Shown here: positions 7,495 to 15,974 of the stretch, piece by piece
How the letters are laid out: each line of letters begins with the position of its first letter
Position numbering within the stretch: the stretch's first letter is position 1
Program-made: the position numbers and the translations under genes
From: Acidimicrobiaceae bacterium
GTDB taxonomy: Bacteria > Actinomycetota > Acidimicrobiia > Acidimicrobiales > RAAP-2
Assembly (NCBI GenBank): GCA_003161575.1
Contig: PMOE01000093.1
Span: 109,606 to 152,949, forward strand
DNA length: 43,344 bases
Reading direction: 5' to 3'
Notes under the pieces: generated by a model
Seen by the model: the letters and a program-made list of their open reading frames with translations, nothing else
The model's database searches: none
What the model was told of the DNA's origin: nothing

Positions 7495-8532
7495 TCAGCG
7501 GCTCCCCAGATGCTCAACCACGATTTGTTCGATCAACCCCACCGTGTCGCGCCTGGCCCGCTCGGGTCCCGCCCGGGCCACCAGGCTCACTATTTCAAGG
7601 TCGCCGGGGCTTTCTGGGAGGTGGTCGACCATCCCGGCGTCGGTGTCGCCGACGACGCAGAGCACCGGGGAGGAGCCTGCGACCAGGGAGACGACACCAC
7701 CCACGACCTTTCCGGCAAAGGATGGCGGATCGAGGTGACCTTCCCCGGTGACGACGAGGTCGGCCCCCGCGAGGCGGCCGGGGAGGTCAACCAGTTCGGC
7801 CACCAGATTGAAGCCCGGGACGATCCGGGCACCGAGTGCCGCGAGGCCCCCGGCCAGGCCGCCGGCCGCCCCGGCGCCGGCCAGGGTATCGACCGCCACC
7901 CCGAACTCGGCCCGGTAACGGGCGGCCAGGGTCCAAAGCCGATCAGTGAGTTCGTCTACCTGGGACTGGGTTGCGCCCTTTTGGGGGCCGAAGATCGTGG
8001 CGGCATCGAGGAAACCGGTGGACACGTCGGAGGCCACCACTACCTCGACTCCCTCAAGGGTTTCGGGTGAGCCGAGGACCTCGACGGCCCCCCATCCGCC
8101 GTCGGTGGTGGCCGAGCCTCCGACCGCGACCACGATGCGGACGGCCCCCGCGGCCATCGCGGCGACGACGAGCTCGCCGACCCCGGTCGTCGACGCTCGG
8201 AGCGGCTCGTCGCCGACGGGGGAGGGGACGAGCTGGCGGCCGGCGGCCCGGGCCATCTCGATTACCGCGGTGGGCCCCGGTTCGCCGGCGCGAGCCTCGA
8301 GCAGGGACCACTGCGCCTCGACGGACCCGCCGAGCGGGCCGGTCACCGTCGTGCGGTGCGGCGTACCTCCCACCGCGTCGAGGGTCCCCTCGCCACCATC
8401 AGCCATGGGTGCCTCATCCGCGGTCCACCCGCACCTCCGGGCGCCCCGTCCCACCGCGGCGGCCACCTGCGGCGCGTCGGCCGTGCCCCGGAATTTGTCG
8501 GGAGCGGCGACGAGGTGGCGTGATGGTCTCAA
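7495..8532 (-). CDS. Glycerate kinase (GK-II / GarK-GlxK family)
   Basis: This 345-aa protein starts LVAAPDKFRGTADAPQVAAAVGRG, the family's phosphate-binding N-terminus (PDSFKGSLSA in E. coli). It contains EAPMADGGEGTLDA, VAVGGSATTDGGWG, EVVVASDVSTGFLDAATIFGPQKGA, LAGAGAAGGLAGGL and the VVTGEGHLD signature. The family phosphorylates D-glycerate with ATP to a phosphoglycerate. The frame is closed by a TGA at 8548, so TTG at 8532 is the only plausible start. The small membrane-protein gene upstream ends 15 bases away and may be in the same transcript. Confidence 0.93.
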   Translation of the reverse strand: MRPSRHLVAAPDKFRGTADAPQVAAAVGRGARRCGWTADEAPMADGGEGTLDAVGGTPHRTTVTGPLGGSVEAQWSLLEARAGEPGPTAVIEMARAAGRQLVPSPVGDEPLRASTTGVGELVVAAMAAGAVRIVVAVGGSATTDGGWGAVEVLGSPETLEGVEVVVASDVSTGFLDAATIFGPQKGATQSQVDELTDRLWTLAARYRAEFGVAVDTLAGAGAAGGLAGGLAALGARIVPGFNLVAELVDLPGRLAGADLVVTGEGHLDPPSFAGKVVGGVVSLVAGSSPVLCVVGDTDAGMVDHLPESPGDLEIVSLVARAGPERARRDTVGLIEQIVVEHLGSR

Positions 8533-8547
8533 GGTGATCCGCCGGTT

Positions 8548-8847
8548 TCAGCGCAGGACCAGGCTGGCGATCGTCGCGCCGGCGACGACGGCCCCGAGGG
8601 CCCGCCGGAACGGGTTCACGCCGCGAATCATCTCGTCGCCGGCCCAGACGAGAAGTCCGCCGTACATGGCCACGAGCGTTGTGTCGCGCCAGACACCCGA
8701 GGGGACGATGTGCGACGCCGCCGCGGCCACGATGAAGACGATCAGGGAGGCGTTGGGAACCTGAGCGATCGTCAGCCCCCCGGTACGGCGGTTCTCGAAC
8801 GTCCAGGCGACGATCGACCTCCTCCGCTTTGTATCTCCGCGCGCCAC
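8548..8847 (-). CDS. Small membrane protein of unknown function
   Basis: The protein is about 99 aa with a basic N-terminus (VARGDTKRRRS). It has two or three hydrophobic stretches: ASLIVFIVAAAASHIV, TTLVAMYGGLLVWAGDEMI and ALGAVVAGATIASLVLR. The GTG at 8847 is chosen because the frame further upstream runs into the FKBP gene read in another frame and is not protein-like. It lies 17 bases after the FKBP stop and 15 before glycerate kinase. I do not recognise a family. Confidence 0.7.
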   Translation of the reverse strand: MARGDTKRRRSIVAWTFENRRTGGLTIAQVPNASLIVFIVAAAASHIVPSGVWRDTTLVAMYGGLLVWAGDEMIRGVNPFRRALGAVVAGATIASLVLR

Positions 8848-8864
8848 CGGACTGCCGCGTGTGC

Positions 8865-9242
8865 TCAGCGAACGTCTACGAGGTCGACGACGAAGACCAG
8901 GGTCTCGTTGGCCTTGATGGCACCGCCCGCGCCCCGGGCGCCGTAGCCCATCTCCGGTGGGATGGTGAGGCGGCGCCGGCCACCCACCCGCATGCCGGCC
9001 ACCCCCTGGTCCCAGCCTGCGATGACGCTGCCGCCCCCGAGCGGGAACGTGAAGTGCTCGTTGCGGTCCCACGAGGAGTCGAACTCCGCTCCGGTCGACC
9101 AAGACACGCCGACGTAGTGCACGACCACGTTGCGGCCGGGCACCGCTTCGGCGCCGCTGCCCTCGGAAAGGTCCTCGATGTGGAGACCGCCCGGTGGCGG
9201 TCCGTCGGGGATGGTGACGTCTGGCTTGGCGGTTCCACTCAT
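8865..9242 (-). CDS. FKBP-type peptidyl-prolyl cis-trans isomerase
   Basis: The 125-aa single FKBP domain reads VVVHYVGVSWSTGAEFDSS, then FTFPLGGGSVIAGWDQGVAGMRVGGRRRL, IPPEMGYGARG and ANETLVFVVDLVDV. This is the full FKBP core, including the Tyr, Asp, Phe, Val, Ile and Trp that line the proline pocket. There is no signal peptide, so it is cytoplasmic; it should catalyse prolyl isomerisation in folding. A TAGGGT box seven bases before the ATG suggests a leaderless message. Confidence 0.93.
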   Translation of the reverse strand: MSGTAKPDVTIPDGPPPGGLHIEDLSEGSGAEAVPGRNVVVHYVGVSWSTGAEFDSSWDRNEHFTFPLGGGSVIAGWDQGVAGMRVGGRRRLTIPPEMGYGARGAGGAIKANETLVFVVDLVDVR

Positions 9243-9249
9243 CGGCCCG

Positions 9250-9255
9250 ACCCTA
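9250..9255 (-). promoter_or_regulatory. Putative -10 box TAGGGT (leaderless FKBP gene)
   Basis: TAGGGT on the minus strand is followed by seven bases (CGGGCCG) and then the ATG at 9242, so transcription is expected to begin at the start codon. Confidence 0.5.
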
Positions 9256-9333
9256 ATGGCTCCGCCCTGTTCACCGGCGTGTCGGGGCGGGGCGACGCGG
9301 GGCCGTTCGAGCGCGGAACGGTCGTTCTTCGAG

Positions 9334-9416
9334 TGCGGACGAGAGGACTCGAACCTCCAACCCCCGAGGGGACCGGGACCTAAACCCGGCGCGTCTACCA
9401 ATTCCGCCACGTCCGC
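9334..9416 (-). tRNA. tRNA-Leu (anticodon UAG)
   Basis: On the minus strand the acceptor arms GCGGACG and CGTCCGC pair. The D-loop contains AATTGGTAGAC, the anticodon stem CCGGG/CCCGG encloses loop TTTAGGT (anticodon UAG), and a long variable arm (TCCCCTCGGGGGT) marks a class II leucine tRNA. The T-arm is GGAGGTTCGAGTCCTCT. The discriminator base is A and CCA is not encoded. It decodes CUA/CUN leucine codons. Confidence 0.95.
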
Positions 9417-9441
9417 AGCGGCACCCTGTGGGTGTCCACCG

Positions 9442-9447
9442 AGTCTA
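9442..9447 (-). promoter_or_regulatory. Putative -10 box TAGACT for tRNA-Leu
   Basis: TAGACT on the minus strand lies 25 bases upstream of the mature tRNA 5' end. No good -35 is visible. Confidence 0.35.
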
Positions 9448-9583
9448 CGGGGGCTCGGCCAGGGAACTTGGAACTCGCAGGCCGTCTGAACGAGGAATTG
9501 GTGGCCTCGGGCGGCGACCAGCGAGAGGTGCTCGGAGTCCGGCGCGGTGCCTGACGGTGTACCCGGGAGGCCCTGGGGAGCGG

Positions 9584-9589
9584 TAGCCT
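9584..9589 (+). promoter_or_regulatory. Putative -10 box TAGCCT (leaderless clpP)
   Basis: TAGCCT is followed by seven bases and then the ATG at 9597. The GTG at 9591 would lie upstream of the expected transcription start, which favours the ATG. Confidence 0.5.
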
Positions 9590-9596
9590 CGTGTCC

Positions 9597-10208
9597 ATGG
9601 CAAGCGACTCCGCCGTTCCGTTCGTCCTGTCTGCATCCGGGGGACCCGATCCCACCGCGGACATATACCAGCGCCTGCTCAAAGAGCGCATCGTGTTCAT
9701 CGGGAGCGCCATCGACCAGAACACCGCCAATCTGGTGTGCGCCCAGCTGATCCTCCTCGAGGCCGAGGACCACGAGCGGGATATCTCCTTGTACATCAAC
9801 TCCCCTGGCGGTTCGGTCACCGACGGCCTGGCCATCTACGACACCATGCAGTATGTGCGTTCCGACGTCAGCACGATCTGCGTTGGGCTGGCCGCCTCGA
9901 TGGGCCAGTTCCTCCTCTGTGCGGGGGCACCAGGAAAGCGCTACGCCCTCCCGCACTCACGGATCTTGATGCACCAGCCGTCGGGGTCCATGCAGGGCCA
10001 AGCGGCGGACATCGCCATCCAGGCCGAGCAGATCGTCTACCTCAAGCGGATGATGGCCGAGCGGATCTCGTTCCACACCGGCCAGCCGGTGGAGCGCATC
10101 GAGGCGGATTCGGACCGTGACCGCTGGTTCACTGCCCAAGAGGGCCAAGAGTACGGCTTCATCGACCAGGTGATCGACCGGTCCACGGCCCATGTCGGAG
10201 GCAGCTGA
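9597..10208 (+). CDS. clpP: ATP-dependent Clp protease proteolytic subunit
   Basis: The 203-aa ClpP has the serine-protease triad Ser101 (GLAASMGQF), His126 (RILMHQPSG) and Asp175 (DRDRWF). It also has YINSPGGSVTDGLAIYDTM forming the oxyanion/handle region and the usual C-terminal IDQVI. It forms the tetradecameric chamber that degrades proteins delivered by ClpX/ClpC. Starts are ATG 9597 (preferred) or GTG 9591. The N-terminus is short, consistent with little or no propeptide. Most actinobacteria carry clpP genes in pairs before clpX; here a single clpP is followed two bases later by a polysaccharide exporter gene. Confidence 0.95.
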   Translation: MASDSAVPFVLSASGGPDPTADIYQRLLKERIVFIGSAIDQNTANLVCAQLILLEAEDHERDISLYINSPGGSVTDGLAIYDTMQYVRSDVSTICVGLAASMGQFLLCAGAPGKRYALPHSRILMHQPSGSMQGQAADIAIQAEQIVYLKRMMAERISFHTGQPVERIEADSDRDRWFTAQEGQEYGFIDQVIDRSTAHVGGS

Positions 10209-10210
10209 GC

Positions 10211-11236
10211 GTGGCGCTCGAAGCGCCGGCCCCGTCTCCGGGGGCCGGCCCTCCCCAGGCCGGACGGCGCAAGGCCCCGCCTCCCCCTGACAGAGTTCCC
10301 GACGCTTCACCCATGGCCGAGGCCGGCGGGGTAGCCAAGGTCACTCGCGTCGTGGCGGCCAACATCAGCGTCTGGGCCCGCATCGCCGAGATATGGCGTT
10401 CTCGTGAACTGCTCGTCTACCTCGTCCGCACCGAGATCAAGGTCAAGTACAAGAACTCGTTCCTTGGTCTGGTCTGGTCGATGCTGTCGCCGGCGATGAC
10501 GTTGGCCGTCTACACCGTCGTCTTCGGCCTCTTTCTGCGCAACGGCATCCCGAACTTCGTCATCTTCTTGTTCTCCGGGTTGTTGTTGTGGAACTTCTTC
10601 TCGACCGGTGTCCAAACCGCCACCGGGGTCGTGGTCAACAACGCCGGGCTGGTCAAGAAGGTCTCGTTCCCAAGAGAGATCCTGGCTCTGGCGGCCATTG
10701 GCTCGGCCGGGGTCTTCTTCTTCTTCCAGGCCATCGTGATGGTCATCTTCCTGCTCGCATTCCAAAGCAGCCCGGCCTGGAGCCTCTTGTGGTTGCTGCT
10801 GGTGGCGTTGGTGCCGATGCTGGTGTTCGCCTCGGCCTTGGCCGTGTTCCTCGCGGCGGTGAACGTGTATATGCGCGACACCCAACATCTCGTCGAGGTG
10901 CTGGTCGGCGCAGCCTGGTTCTGGGCCTGTCCGATCGTCTACTCGTATCAGAACACCGTGGCCGCTCACCTCAAGAACCACGGGCTCACCTGGGTGTACT
11001 TCCTGAACCCGATTACCCCGCTCGTCATGACCTTCCAAAGGGTCCTGTACAACAAAACCGGGCTCGTAAGGTTGAAGATTGCCGGACCACCACAGTACGC
11101 TCACATCCTGCCCAGCTGGGGCCCCCTCACGTACGTCTGGGCCGACGCCCTCGTCCTCGTTGTCTCGGTGGTCTTCCTCTACATCGCCATGGTCGTGTTC
11201 GGCCGGTTGGCGGGGAACTTCGCTGAGGAGCTCTGA
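10211..11236 (+). CDS. ABC-2 type permease for surface polysaccharide (Wzm/TagG-like)
   Basis: The 341-aa membrane protein has an ABC-2 permease core. RSRELLVYLVRTEIKVKYKNSFLGLVWSMLSP is the diagnostic cytoplasmic amphipathic helix of polysaccharide and teichoic-acid exporters. About six hydrophobic segments follow (for example MTLAVYTVVFGLF, FVIFLFSGLLLWNFF, GVFFFFQAIVMVIFLL, WLLLVALVPMLVFASALAVF). The NVYMRDTQHLVEVLV and NPITPLVMTFQ motifs also fit. It pairs with the ATPase encoded five bases downstream to export an undecaprenyl-linked glycan. The GTG start at 10211 has GGAGG nine bases upstream. An internal ATG at 10313 would remove a Pro-rich, probably disordered N-terminus. Confidence 0.92.
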   Translation: MALEAPAPSPGAGPPQAGRRKAPPPPDRVPDASPMAEAGGVAKVTRVVAANISVWARIAEIWRSRELLVYLVRTEIKVKYKNSFLGLVWSMLSPAMTLAVYTVVFGLFLRNGIPNFVIFLFSGLLLWNFFSTGVQTATGVVVNNAGLVKKVSFPREILALAAIGSAGVFFFFQAIVMVIFLLAFQSSPAWSLLWLLLVALVPMLVFASALAVFLAAVNVYMRDTQHLVEVLVGAAWFWACPIVYSYQNTVAAHLKNHGLTWVYFLNPITPLVMTFQRVLYNKTGLVRLKIAGPPQYAHILPSWGPLTYVWADALVLVVSVVFLYIAMVVFGRLAGNFAEEL

Positions 11237-11240
11237 GCCG

Positions 11241-12569
11241 GTGGGTACGACAGCAGTCGACGTCCAGGACGTCTCCAAGCGATTCCGCCTCTACCACGAG
11301 AAATACACCTCGCTGAAAGAGAAGCTGATTCACGCCGGGCGAGTCCCCCACGAGGACCTCTGGGCGCTGCGCAACGTAGAGTTCGAGGTCAAAGAGGGCG
11401 AGACCGTCGGCATCCTCGGTCGCAACGGTTCTGGAAAGTCCACCCTTCTCAAGTGCATCTGCGGCGTCTTGCAGCCCACGTCTGGGCAGGTGGTCGTCCG
11501 CGGGAAGTTGGCCGGCCTGCTCGAACTGGGTGCCGGGTTTCAACAGGACCTCAGCGGCCGAGAGAACATCTACTTGAACGGCTCGATGCTCGGTCTGTCC
11601 AAGCGGGACGTCGATGCGGTGTTCGATGACATCGTTGAGTTTGCCGAACTCGGTCAGTTCATCGACAACCAGGTGAAGTTCTACTCGTCGGGCATGTATG
11701 TGCGGCTTGGCTTCGCGGTGGCGGTCAACGTTGATCCCGATGTGCTGGTGGTCGACGAAGTGCTGGCCGTCGGCGACGAGCGGTTCCAGCGCAAGTGCAT
11801 GGAGCGGATCAAGTCGTTCCAAAAGGACGGACGGACCATCCTGTTCGTCTCGCACTCGCCCGATCTGGTCCGCGCCATCTGCGAATCGGCGGTCGTGCTC
11901 AGCGACGGCAACATGATCGGGGTGGGGACTCCCGGCGAAGCGGTGCGGCTCTTCCGTGAGCGGTTGCTCGAGGCCGAAGACGTGCTGTCGCTCGGAGTCG
12001 AGGCCGACGGCCCGCCCGAAAGGCCGGCCATTGCCTCGTCGCTCCCGCTGTCGATCGGGGCCAGCGTCAAGGGGGCGACGGTCACCGGTGGCGAGTCCCG
12101 GCCGGTCCGCCTGACCGACGTCACCCCATATTTCGACGCAGCCGCGGAGCGACACTACCTGCTGCCGGGCGAAACATTGGTCGTGCGCACCGCTTACAAC
12201 GCCACGGCCGCCGTCGATGGGGTCACCATTTCCATCGAGGTCCGAGACAGCTTGTACAACGTCCTGTTCGCCACCGACACTGAGATCATGGGCCTCCCGG
12301 TCAACGTAACGGTAGGTCCGGGTGCCATCGACTGGCACTTCGAGTCGCTCCCGCTGTTCGACGGCGCCTATGACATCAACGTGGGCATCTCTGGACCGGG
12401 CGGACTCTATGACTGGCAGGAGCCGGCGTGCGGCTTCGAGGTGATGAACCCGGGTCGCTCGACCGGGGTGGTCGCCATGCCGGTCCGCCTGGCCATCGTG
12501 CCCCGAGAGTGGATCGGCGACCCGGGGGATCTCGAGACGCAGGCCGGCCCGGCCGAGGCCCACCGGTGA
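11241..12569 (+). CDS. ABC transporter ATPase with C-terminal glycan-recognition domain (Wzt-like)
   Basis: In this 442-aa protein, residues 1-245 are the ATPase: Walker A GRNGSGKS at 60-67, signature YSSGMYVRLGF at 148-158 (the variant typical of Wzt/TagH), Walker B VLVVDEVLAVGD near 168-179 and the switch His205. The N-terminal VSKRFRLYHEKYTSLKEKL is also Wzt/TagH-like. Residues about 290-425 form a beta-sandwich resembling Wzt-C (LLPGETLVVRTAYNA, VTISIEVRDSLYNVLFAT, LPLFDGAYDINVGI). In E. coli O8/O9a this domain reads the capped non-reducing end of the glycan before export. GTG at 11241 follows the permease stop by four bases. Confidence 0.93.
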   Translation: MGTTAVDVQDVSKRFRLYHEKYTSLKEKLIHAGRVPHEDLWALRNVEFEVKEGETVGILGRNGSGKSTLLKCICGVLQPTSGQVVVRGKLAGLLELGAGFQQDLSGRENIYLNGSMLGLSKRDVDAVFDDIVEFAELGQFIDNQVKFYSSGMYVRLGFAVAVNVDPDVLVVDEVLAVGDERFQRKCMERIKSFQKDGRTILFVSHSPDLVRAICESAVVLSDGNMIGVGTPGEAVRLFRERLLEAEDVLSLGVEADGPPERPAIASSLPLSIGASVKGATVTGGESRPVRLTDVTPYFDAAAERHYLLPGETLVVRTAYNATAAVDGVTISIEVRDSLYNVLFATDTEIMGLPVNVTVGPGAIDWHFESLPLFDGAYDINVGISGPGGLYDWQEPACGFEVMNPGRSTGVVAMPVRLAIVPREWIGDPGDLETQAGPAEAHR

Positions 12570-13609
12570 CCCCGGCCGCCAAGGGTGGTCGGGGCAGTGC
12601 CCCCGAGTACGAGGGTCAACCCGACACCGGCGATGAGACGGCGGCGAATCAGGCCTATCTCATCGGGGTCATGGCCGAGATCGACGACGAGGTCCGGCGG
12701 CGCCGTGCCTCGGGCGACCTGCCGGTCCGGGTTGAGCGGGAGCTTGATGAGCTCTTCCTCGAGCACTCCCCGGTGGCCGGACAGGGCGGTGGCCTGAACG
12801 AGGCCCTGCGCATGGTCGATGCCGCCGCGTTCATCGACCCCGTCGTACCGGTCGACTCGGCCAAGTCGGGTGGGGCGGCGGTGAAGAAGGGGTTACGCAC
12901 CCTCTCGCTCTGGTACATGGGCTACGTCACCCACCAGGTGAGCGTGTTCGCCACCGCAGTGAGTCGCTCGCTCCACCTCCTAGACGAGCGGGTCGGTGCC
13001 CTCGGGCGCCAGCTCGACGCGCAGCAAGTGCCACCGGCCCACGTGGTCGATGTGGCCTGGGCCCACGGGGTCGACGCCTGGTGGATGCCTGACGTCTTGA
13101 AGGCGCTGGCGCAACCCCCGGGCCGGGTGCTGCATGCGGCGAGTGGTGACGGGTGGCTGGTGCGGACCCTTATCGAGCGGGGTGTCGACGCGTACGGAGT
13201 CGATCCGCGGCCCCGGACCGTTGACCGGGCTGAGTTCGACGGGACCGATTTGCGCGAAGAGCCGGTCTCCGGACATCTGCGGGCCGTCGAATCAGCGGCC
13301 CTTGGCGGGATCGTGCTCACCGGCGTGATCGACGGGATGACCAACGGGGAGCGACGCCAGCTGCTCGAGTTGATCGTCGAACGGTTGGCTCCCGACGGCA
13401 CACTCGTGATTCACTCGCTGTCCCCATCGGGCTGGGACGCAGACGAGGCACCCCCCGAGGCCGATCTCTCCTCGGGCCGGCCCTTGCGGGCGTCGACCTG
13501 GACGCATTTCCTTCCGCTGCTCGGGTTTACCGCCACCGCCCACGACGGCCCGTCGTCGGCGGACTACGTGATCGTCGCCGTGCTCACCGGAGTTCCCTCG
13601 CCCCGGTGA
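12566..13609 (+). CDS. SAM-dependent methyltransferase-like protein, copy 1 of MT-GT4 module
   Basis: In this 347-aa protein, residues 30-75 (MAEIDDEVRRRRASGDLPVR and following) form a charged helical region frequently found ahead of actinobacterial glycan-modifying domains. The C-terminal 180 residues have a Rossmann methyltransferase layout: VLHAASGDGWLVRTL (motif I, with the usual Asp replaced), AYGVDPRP (acidic end of strand 2), ALGGIVLTGVIDGM and LAPDGTLVIHSLSP. It starts at a GTG overlapping the ATPase stop (GTGA) and ends overlapping the GT4 gene the same way. A role in modifying or capping the exported glycan is inferred from context. Activity is uncertain because motif I is divergent. 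Confidence 0.75.
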   Translation: MTPAAKGGRGSAPEYEGQPDTGDETAANQAYLIGVMAEIDDEVRRRRASGDLPVRVERELDELFLEHSPVAGQGGGLNEALRMVDAAAFIDPVVPVDSAKSGGAAVKKGLRTLSLWYMGYVTHQVSVFATAVSRSLHLLDERVGALGRQLDAQQVPPAHVVDVAWAHGVDAWWMPDVLKALAQPPGRVLHAASGDGWLVRTLIERGVDAYGVDPRPRTVDRAEFDGTDLREEPVSGHLRAVESAALGGIVLTGVIDGMTNGERRQLLELIVERLAPDGTLVIHSLSPSGWDADEAPPEADLSSGRPLRASTWTHFLPLLGFTATAHDGPSSADYVIVAVLTGVPSPR

Positions 13610-14736
13610 GCGAACCGGGCGGACCGGCCGGCCCGCCGCGCGCCGTGCACCAGTTCGTGCCGGCCCTGATCCCGCGCGACGCCACCGGCACCCACACCCT
13701 CTTGCTGCGCGAGGCCCTGCGGTCGGCCGGGTGGCGCTCGGAGATCTTCGCCGAGGCGACCCATGACGAGTTGGCCGGCGAGAGCTTCAAGGTGGAGCGT
13801 TATCCCGATCACGCCCAGGCGGACGACGTTCTCGTCTACCAGTTCTCGACCTCGTCGATGTTGGCGGATTTTCTGCTTGGCCGGCCTGAGGAACTTGTCA
13901 TCGACTACCACAACATCACCCGGCCCGAGCTCTACGAGCCGTGGGAACCGGACACCGCCCGGCGGTCGGCCGACGCCCTCGATCAACTCAGCCGCTTGGC
14001 GCCGCGGGCCGCTCTCGGGTTGGCCGACAGCAGCTTCAACGAAGCCGACCTCGTGGCGGCCGGGTGCCCGCGCACGGCCGTGGTCCCCGTCCTCGTCGAT
14101 GTCGACAGGGTGGCCGCCCGCCCCGACCCGAGAGTGGCGGATCGGCTGCGCAGCGCCAAGGCCGATGGCGGTGCCGACTGGCTCTTCGTCGGCCGCGTTG
14201 TCCCGTCCAAGGCCCAACACGAGCTGGTCAAGGCGCTGTGGGCCTACCGGAGGCTCTATGACCCGGCCGCCCGTCTGCACCTGGTGGGCTCCATGCCGTC
14301 GAACCGTTACCTGCGGGCTTTGCGTGCGTTCGTCGACGACCTCGGACTGCGCCAGGCGGTGCACCTGACCGGCGAGGTGACCGAATCGGCCCTGGCGGCC
14401 CATTTCGAGGCGGCGGACGTCTACGTCTCATTGTCGGTGCACGAAGGGTTTGGGGTGCCACTCCTCGAGTCGATGCGCGCCGGGGTCCCGGTTGTCGCTC
14501 GGCGCACCGGGGCGGTGCCCGCCACCGTGGCCGACGCCGGTCTGGTGCTCGACCGCACCGAGCCCAGCTACGTGGCCGGCGCGGTGCACCGGGTGCTGAC
14601 CGACGCCGGGCTGCGCCGCCGGCTGGCCGGTGCGGGACACGTCCGGGTGGCCGAGCACTCCCTCGAGCGTTGCGGCGCCCTCGCGGTGACGGCCCTCAGC
14701 GCCGTGGCTGGGGCGCCACCGGGGGCCGGGCGGTGA
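13606..14736 (+). CDS. GT4-family glycosyltransferase, copy A
   Basis: This is a 376-aa GT-B glycosyltransferase. The N-terminal half starts AVHQFVPALIPRDATGTHTLLLREAL and contains VLVYQFSTSS and IDYHNITRPEL. The C-terminal half contains DWLFVGRVVPSKAQHELVKAL and the donor-binding EX7E motif at Glu280-Glu288 (HEGFGVPLLESM), which marks family GT4, a retaining enzyme using a nucleotide sugar. It overlaps both neighbours by GTGA, so it is part of a continuous glycan operon. Close relatives are at 27081-28265 and 28247-29323. The acceptor and donor cannot be deduced. Confidence 0.9.
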   Translation: MSEPGGPAGPPRAVHQFVPALIPRDATGTHTLLLREALRSAGWRSEIFAEATHDELAGESFKVERYPDHAQADDVLVYQFSTSSMLADFLLGRPEELVIDYHNITRPELYEPWEPDTARRSADALDQLSRLAPRAALGLADSSFNEADLVAAGCPRTAVVPVLVDVDRVAARPDPRVADRLRSAKADGGADWLFVGRVVPSKAQHELVKALWAYRRLYDPAARLHLVGSMPSNRYLRALRAFVDDLGLRQAVHLTGEVTESALAAHFEAADVYVSLSVHEGFGVPLLESMRAGVPVVARRTGAVPATVADAGLVLDRTEPSYVAGAVHRVLTDAGLRRRLAGAGHVRVAEHSLERCGALAVTALSAVAGAPPGAGR

Positions 14737-15932
14737 GGGTCGCGTTTGCCACCCCGCGCTACGGGCCCGAGGTGATGGGCGGAGCGGAGACCGCGGCCCG
14801 CCAGCTGGCCGAGCATCTGGTGGCCGAGTGCGGCTGGGAGGTCGAGGTGTTCTCCACCTGCGCGCTCGACCACGTGACCTGGGACGACGTCTTGGCCCCC
14901 GGTGACAGTGAGCTGAACGGGGTGACCGTGCACCGCTTCGCCTCTGCCGCTGGTCGCGATCACGACTTCTACGGCCTCGACGGCCGCCTGCGCATCGCCC
15001 CCCACGAGGCGACCCGGCGCGAATCCCAGCGCTGGGTCGACCTCAACGGCCCGGTGACTCCCGCCCTCATCAACGCCCTGTGCGACAGCGGGGTCGACGT
15101 GGCCGCCTTCTATCCCTACCTCTACTACCCGACGGTGCGGGCCATCGGGCGGGTGCCGATGCCCGGGGTGCTCCACCCCGCCGCTCACGACGAACCGGCC
15201 CTGTACCTGCCGGTGTTCCGGGGCACTTATACCAACGCGGACGCCCTGTGCTATCACACCATGGCCGAGCGCCGGCTGGTCCAGCGGGTGTACCCCGTGG
15301 CGGAGCGACCCCAGGTCGTGCTCGGCCTCGGGGTGGGTGCACCCACCCCGGGTGGACGCCCGGGTGCTGAGGTCCTCGGGCTGGGTGACCGGCCGTACGT
15401 GGTGAGCGTCGGCAGAGTCGACGATCACAAGGGCTCTTCCATGCTGGCCGCGTTCTTCCGAACCTATAAAAAGCGTCACCCCGGTCCCTTGGCCCTCGCC
15501 CTGGTCGGACCGATCTCGGCCACCATCCCCGAAGACGACGACGTCGTGCTCACCGGAATCGTCGATGAAGCCGACAAGTGGGACATCGTCAACGACGCCA
15601 CCGTCTCCATCTCGCCGTCGGCCCTCGAGTCCTTCTCGCTCGTCGTCCTCGAAGCCTGGGTAGCCGGCCGGCCGGTCATGGTCAACGCGACCTGTGACCC
15701 GACACGGGAGCATTGCGAACGCTCCGGTGGCGGGTTGTGGTTCGGCTCCTACCGGGAGTTCGAAGCCGGGCTCGACCGGCTTCTGGCCGATGAGGAATTG
15801 CGGACCCTGCTCGGCTTCCGTGGTCGGGCCTACGTGGACGAGCACTACCAGTGGCCGGTCCTGATCCGCCGCTACGCGCGGTTTTTGACCGAGGTGGTCG
15901 AGCGGGGAAAGGTCGCTCCGGGCGTTTTGTGA
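14733..15932 (+). CDS. GT4-family glycosyltransferase
   Basis: The 399-aa GT-B enzyme begins VRVAFATPRYGPEVMGGAETAARQLAEHL, the Gly-rich acceptor-domain loop of classical GT4 enzymes. It carries VVSVGRVDDHKGSSML and the EX7E motif in SALESFSLVVLEAWVAGRPV. It is different from the shorter GT4 family represented by the preceding gene. The GTG start overlaps the previous stop (GTGA). This is the last gene of the exporter operon; a 42-base gap without an obvious T-rich terminator separates it from the convergent beta-helix gene. Confidence 0.92.
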   Translation: MRVAFATPRYGPEVMGGAETAARQLAEHLVAECGWEVEVFSTCALDHVTWDDVLAPGDSELNGVTVHRFASAAGRDHDFYGLDGRLRIAPHEATRRESQRWVDLNGPVTPALINALCDSGVDVAAFYPYLYYPTVRAIGRVPMPGVLHPAAHDEPALYLPVFRGTYTNADALCYHTMAERRLVQRVYPVAERPQVVLGLGVGAPTPGGRPGAEVLGLGDRPYVVSVGRVDDHKGSSMLAAFFRTYKKRHPGPLALALVGPISATIPEDDDVVLTGIVDEADKWDIVNDATVSISPSALESFSLVVLEAWVAGRPVMVNATCDPTREHCERSGGGLWFGSYREFEAGLDRLLADEELRTLLGFRGRAYVDEHYQWPVLIRRYARFLTEVVERGKVAPGVL

Positions 15933-15974
15933 ATGCGCCGTACGTTGCGGTTCCGGGATAGGCCCTGTGAGGCG

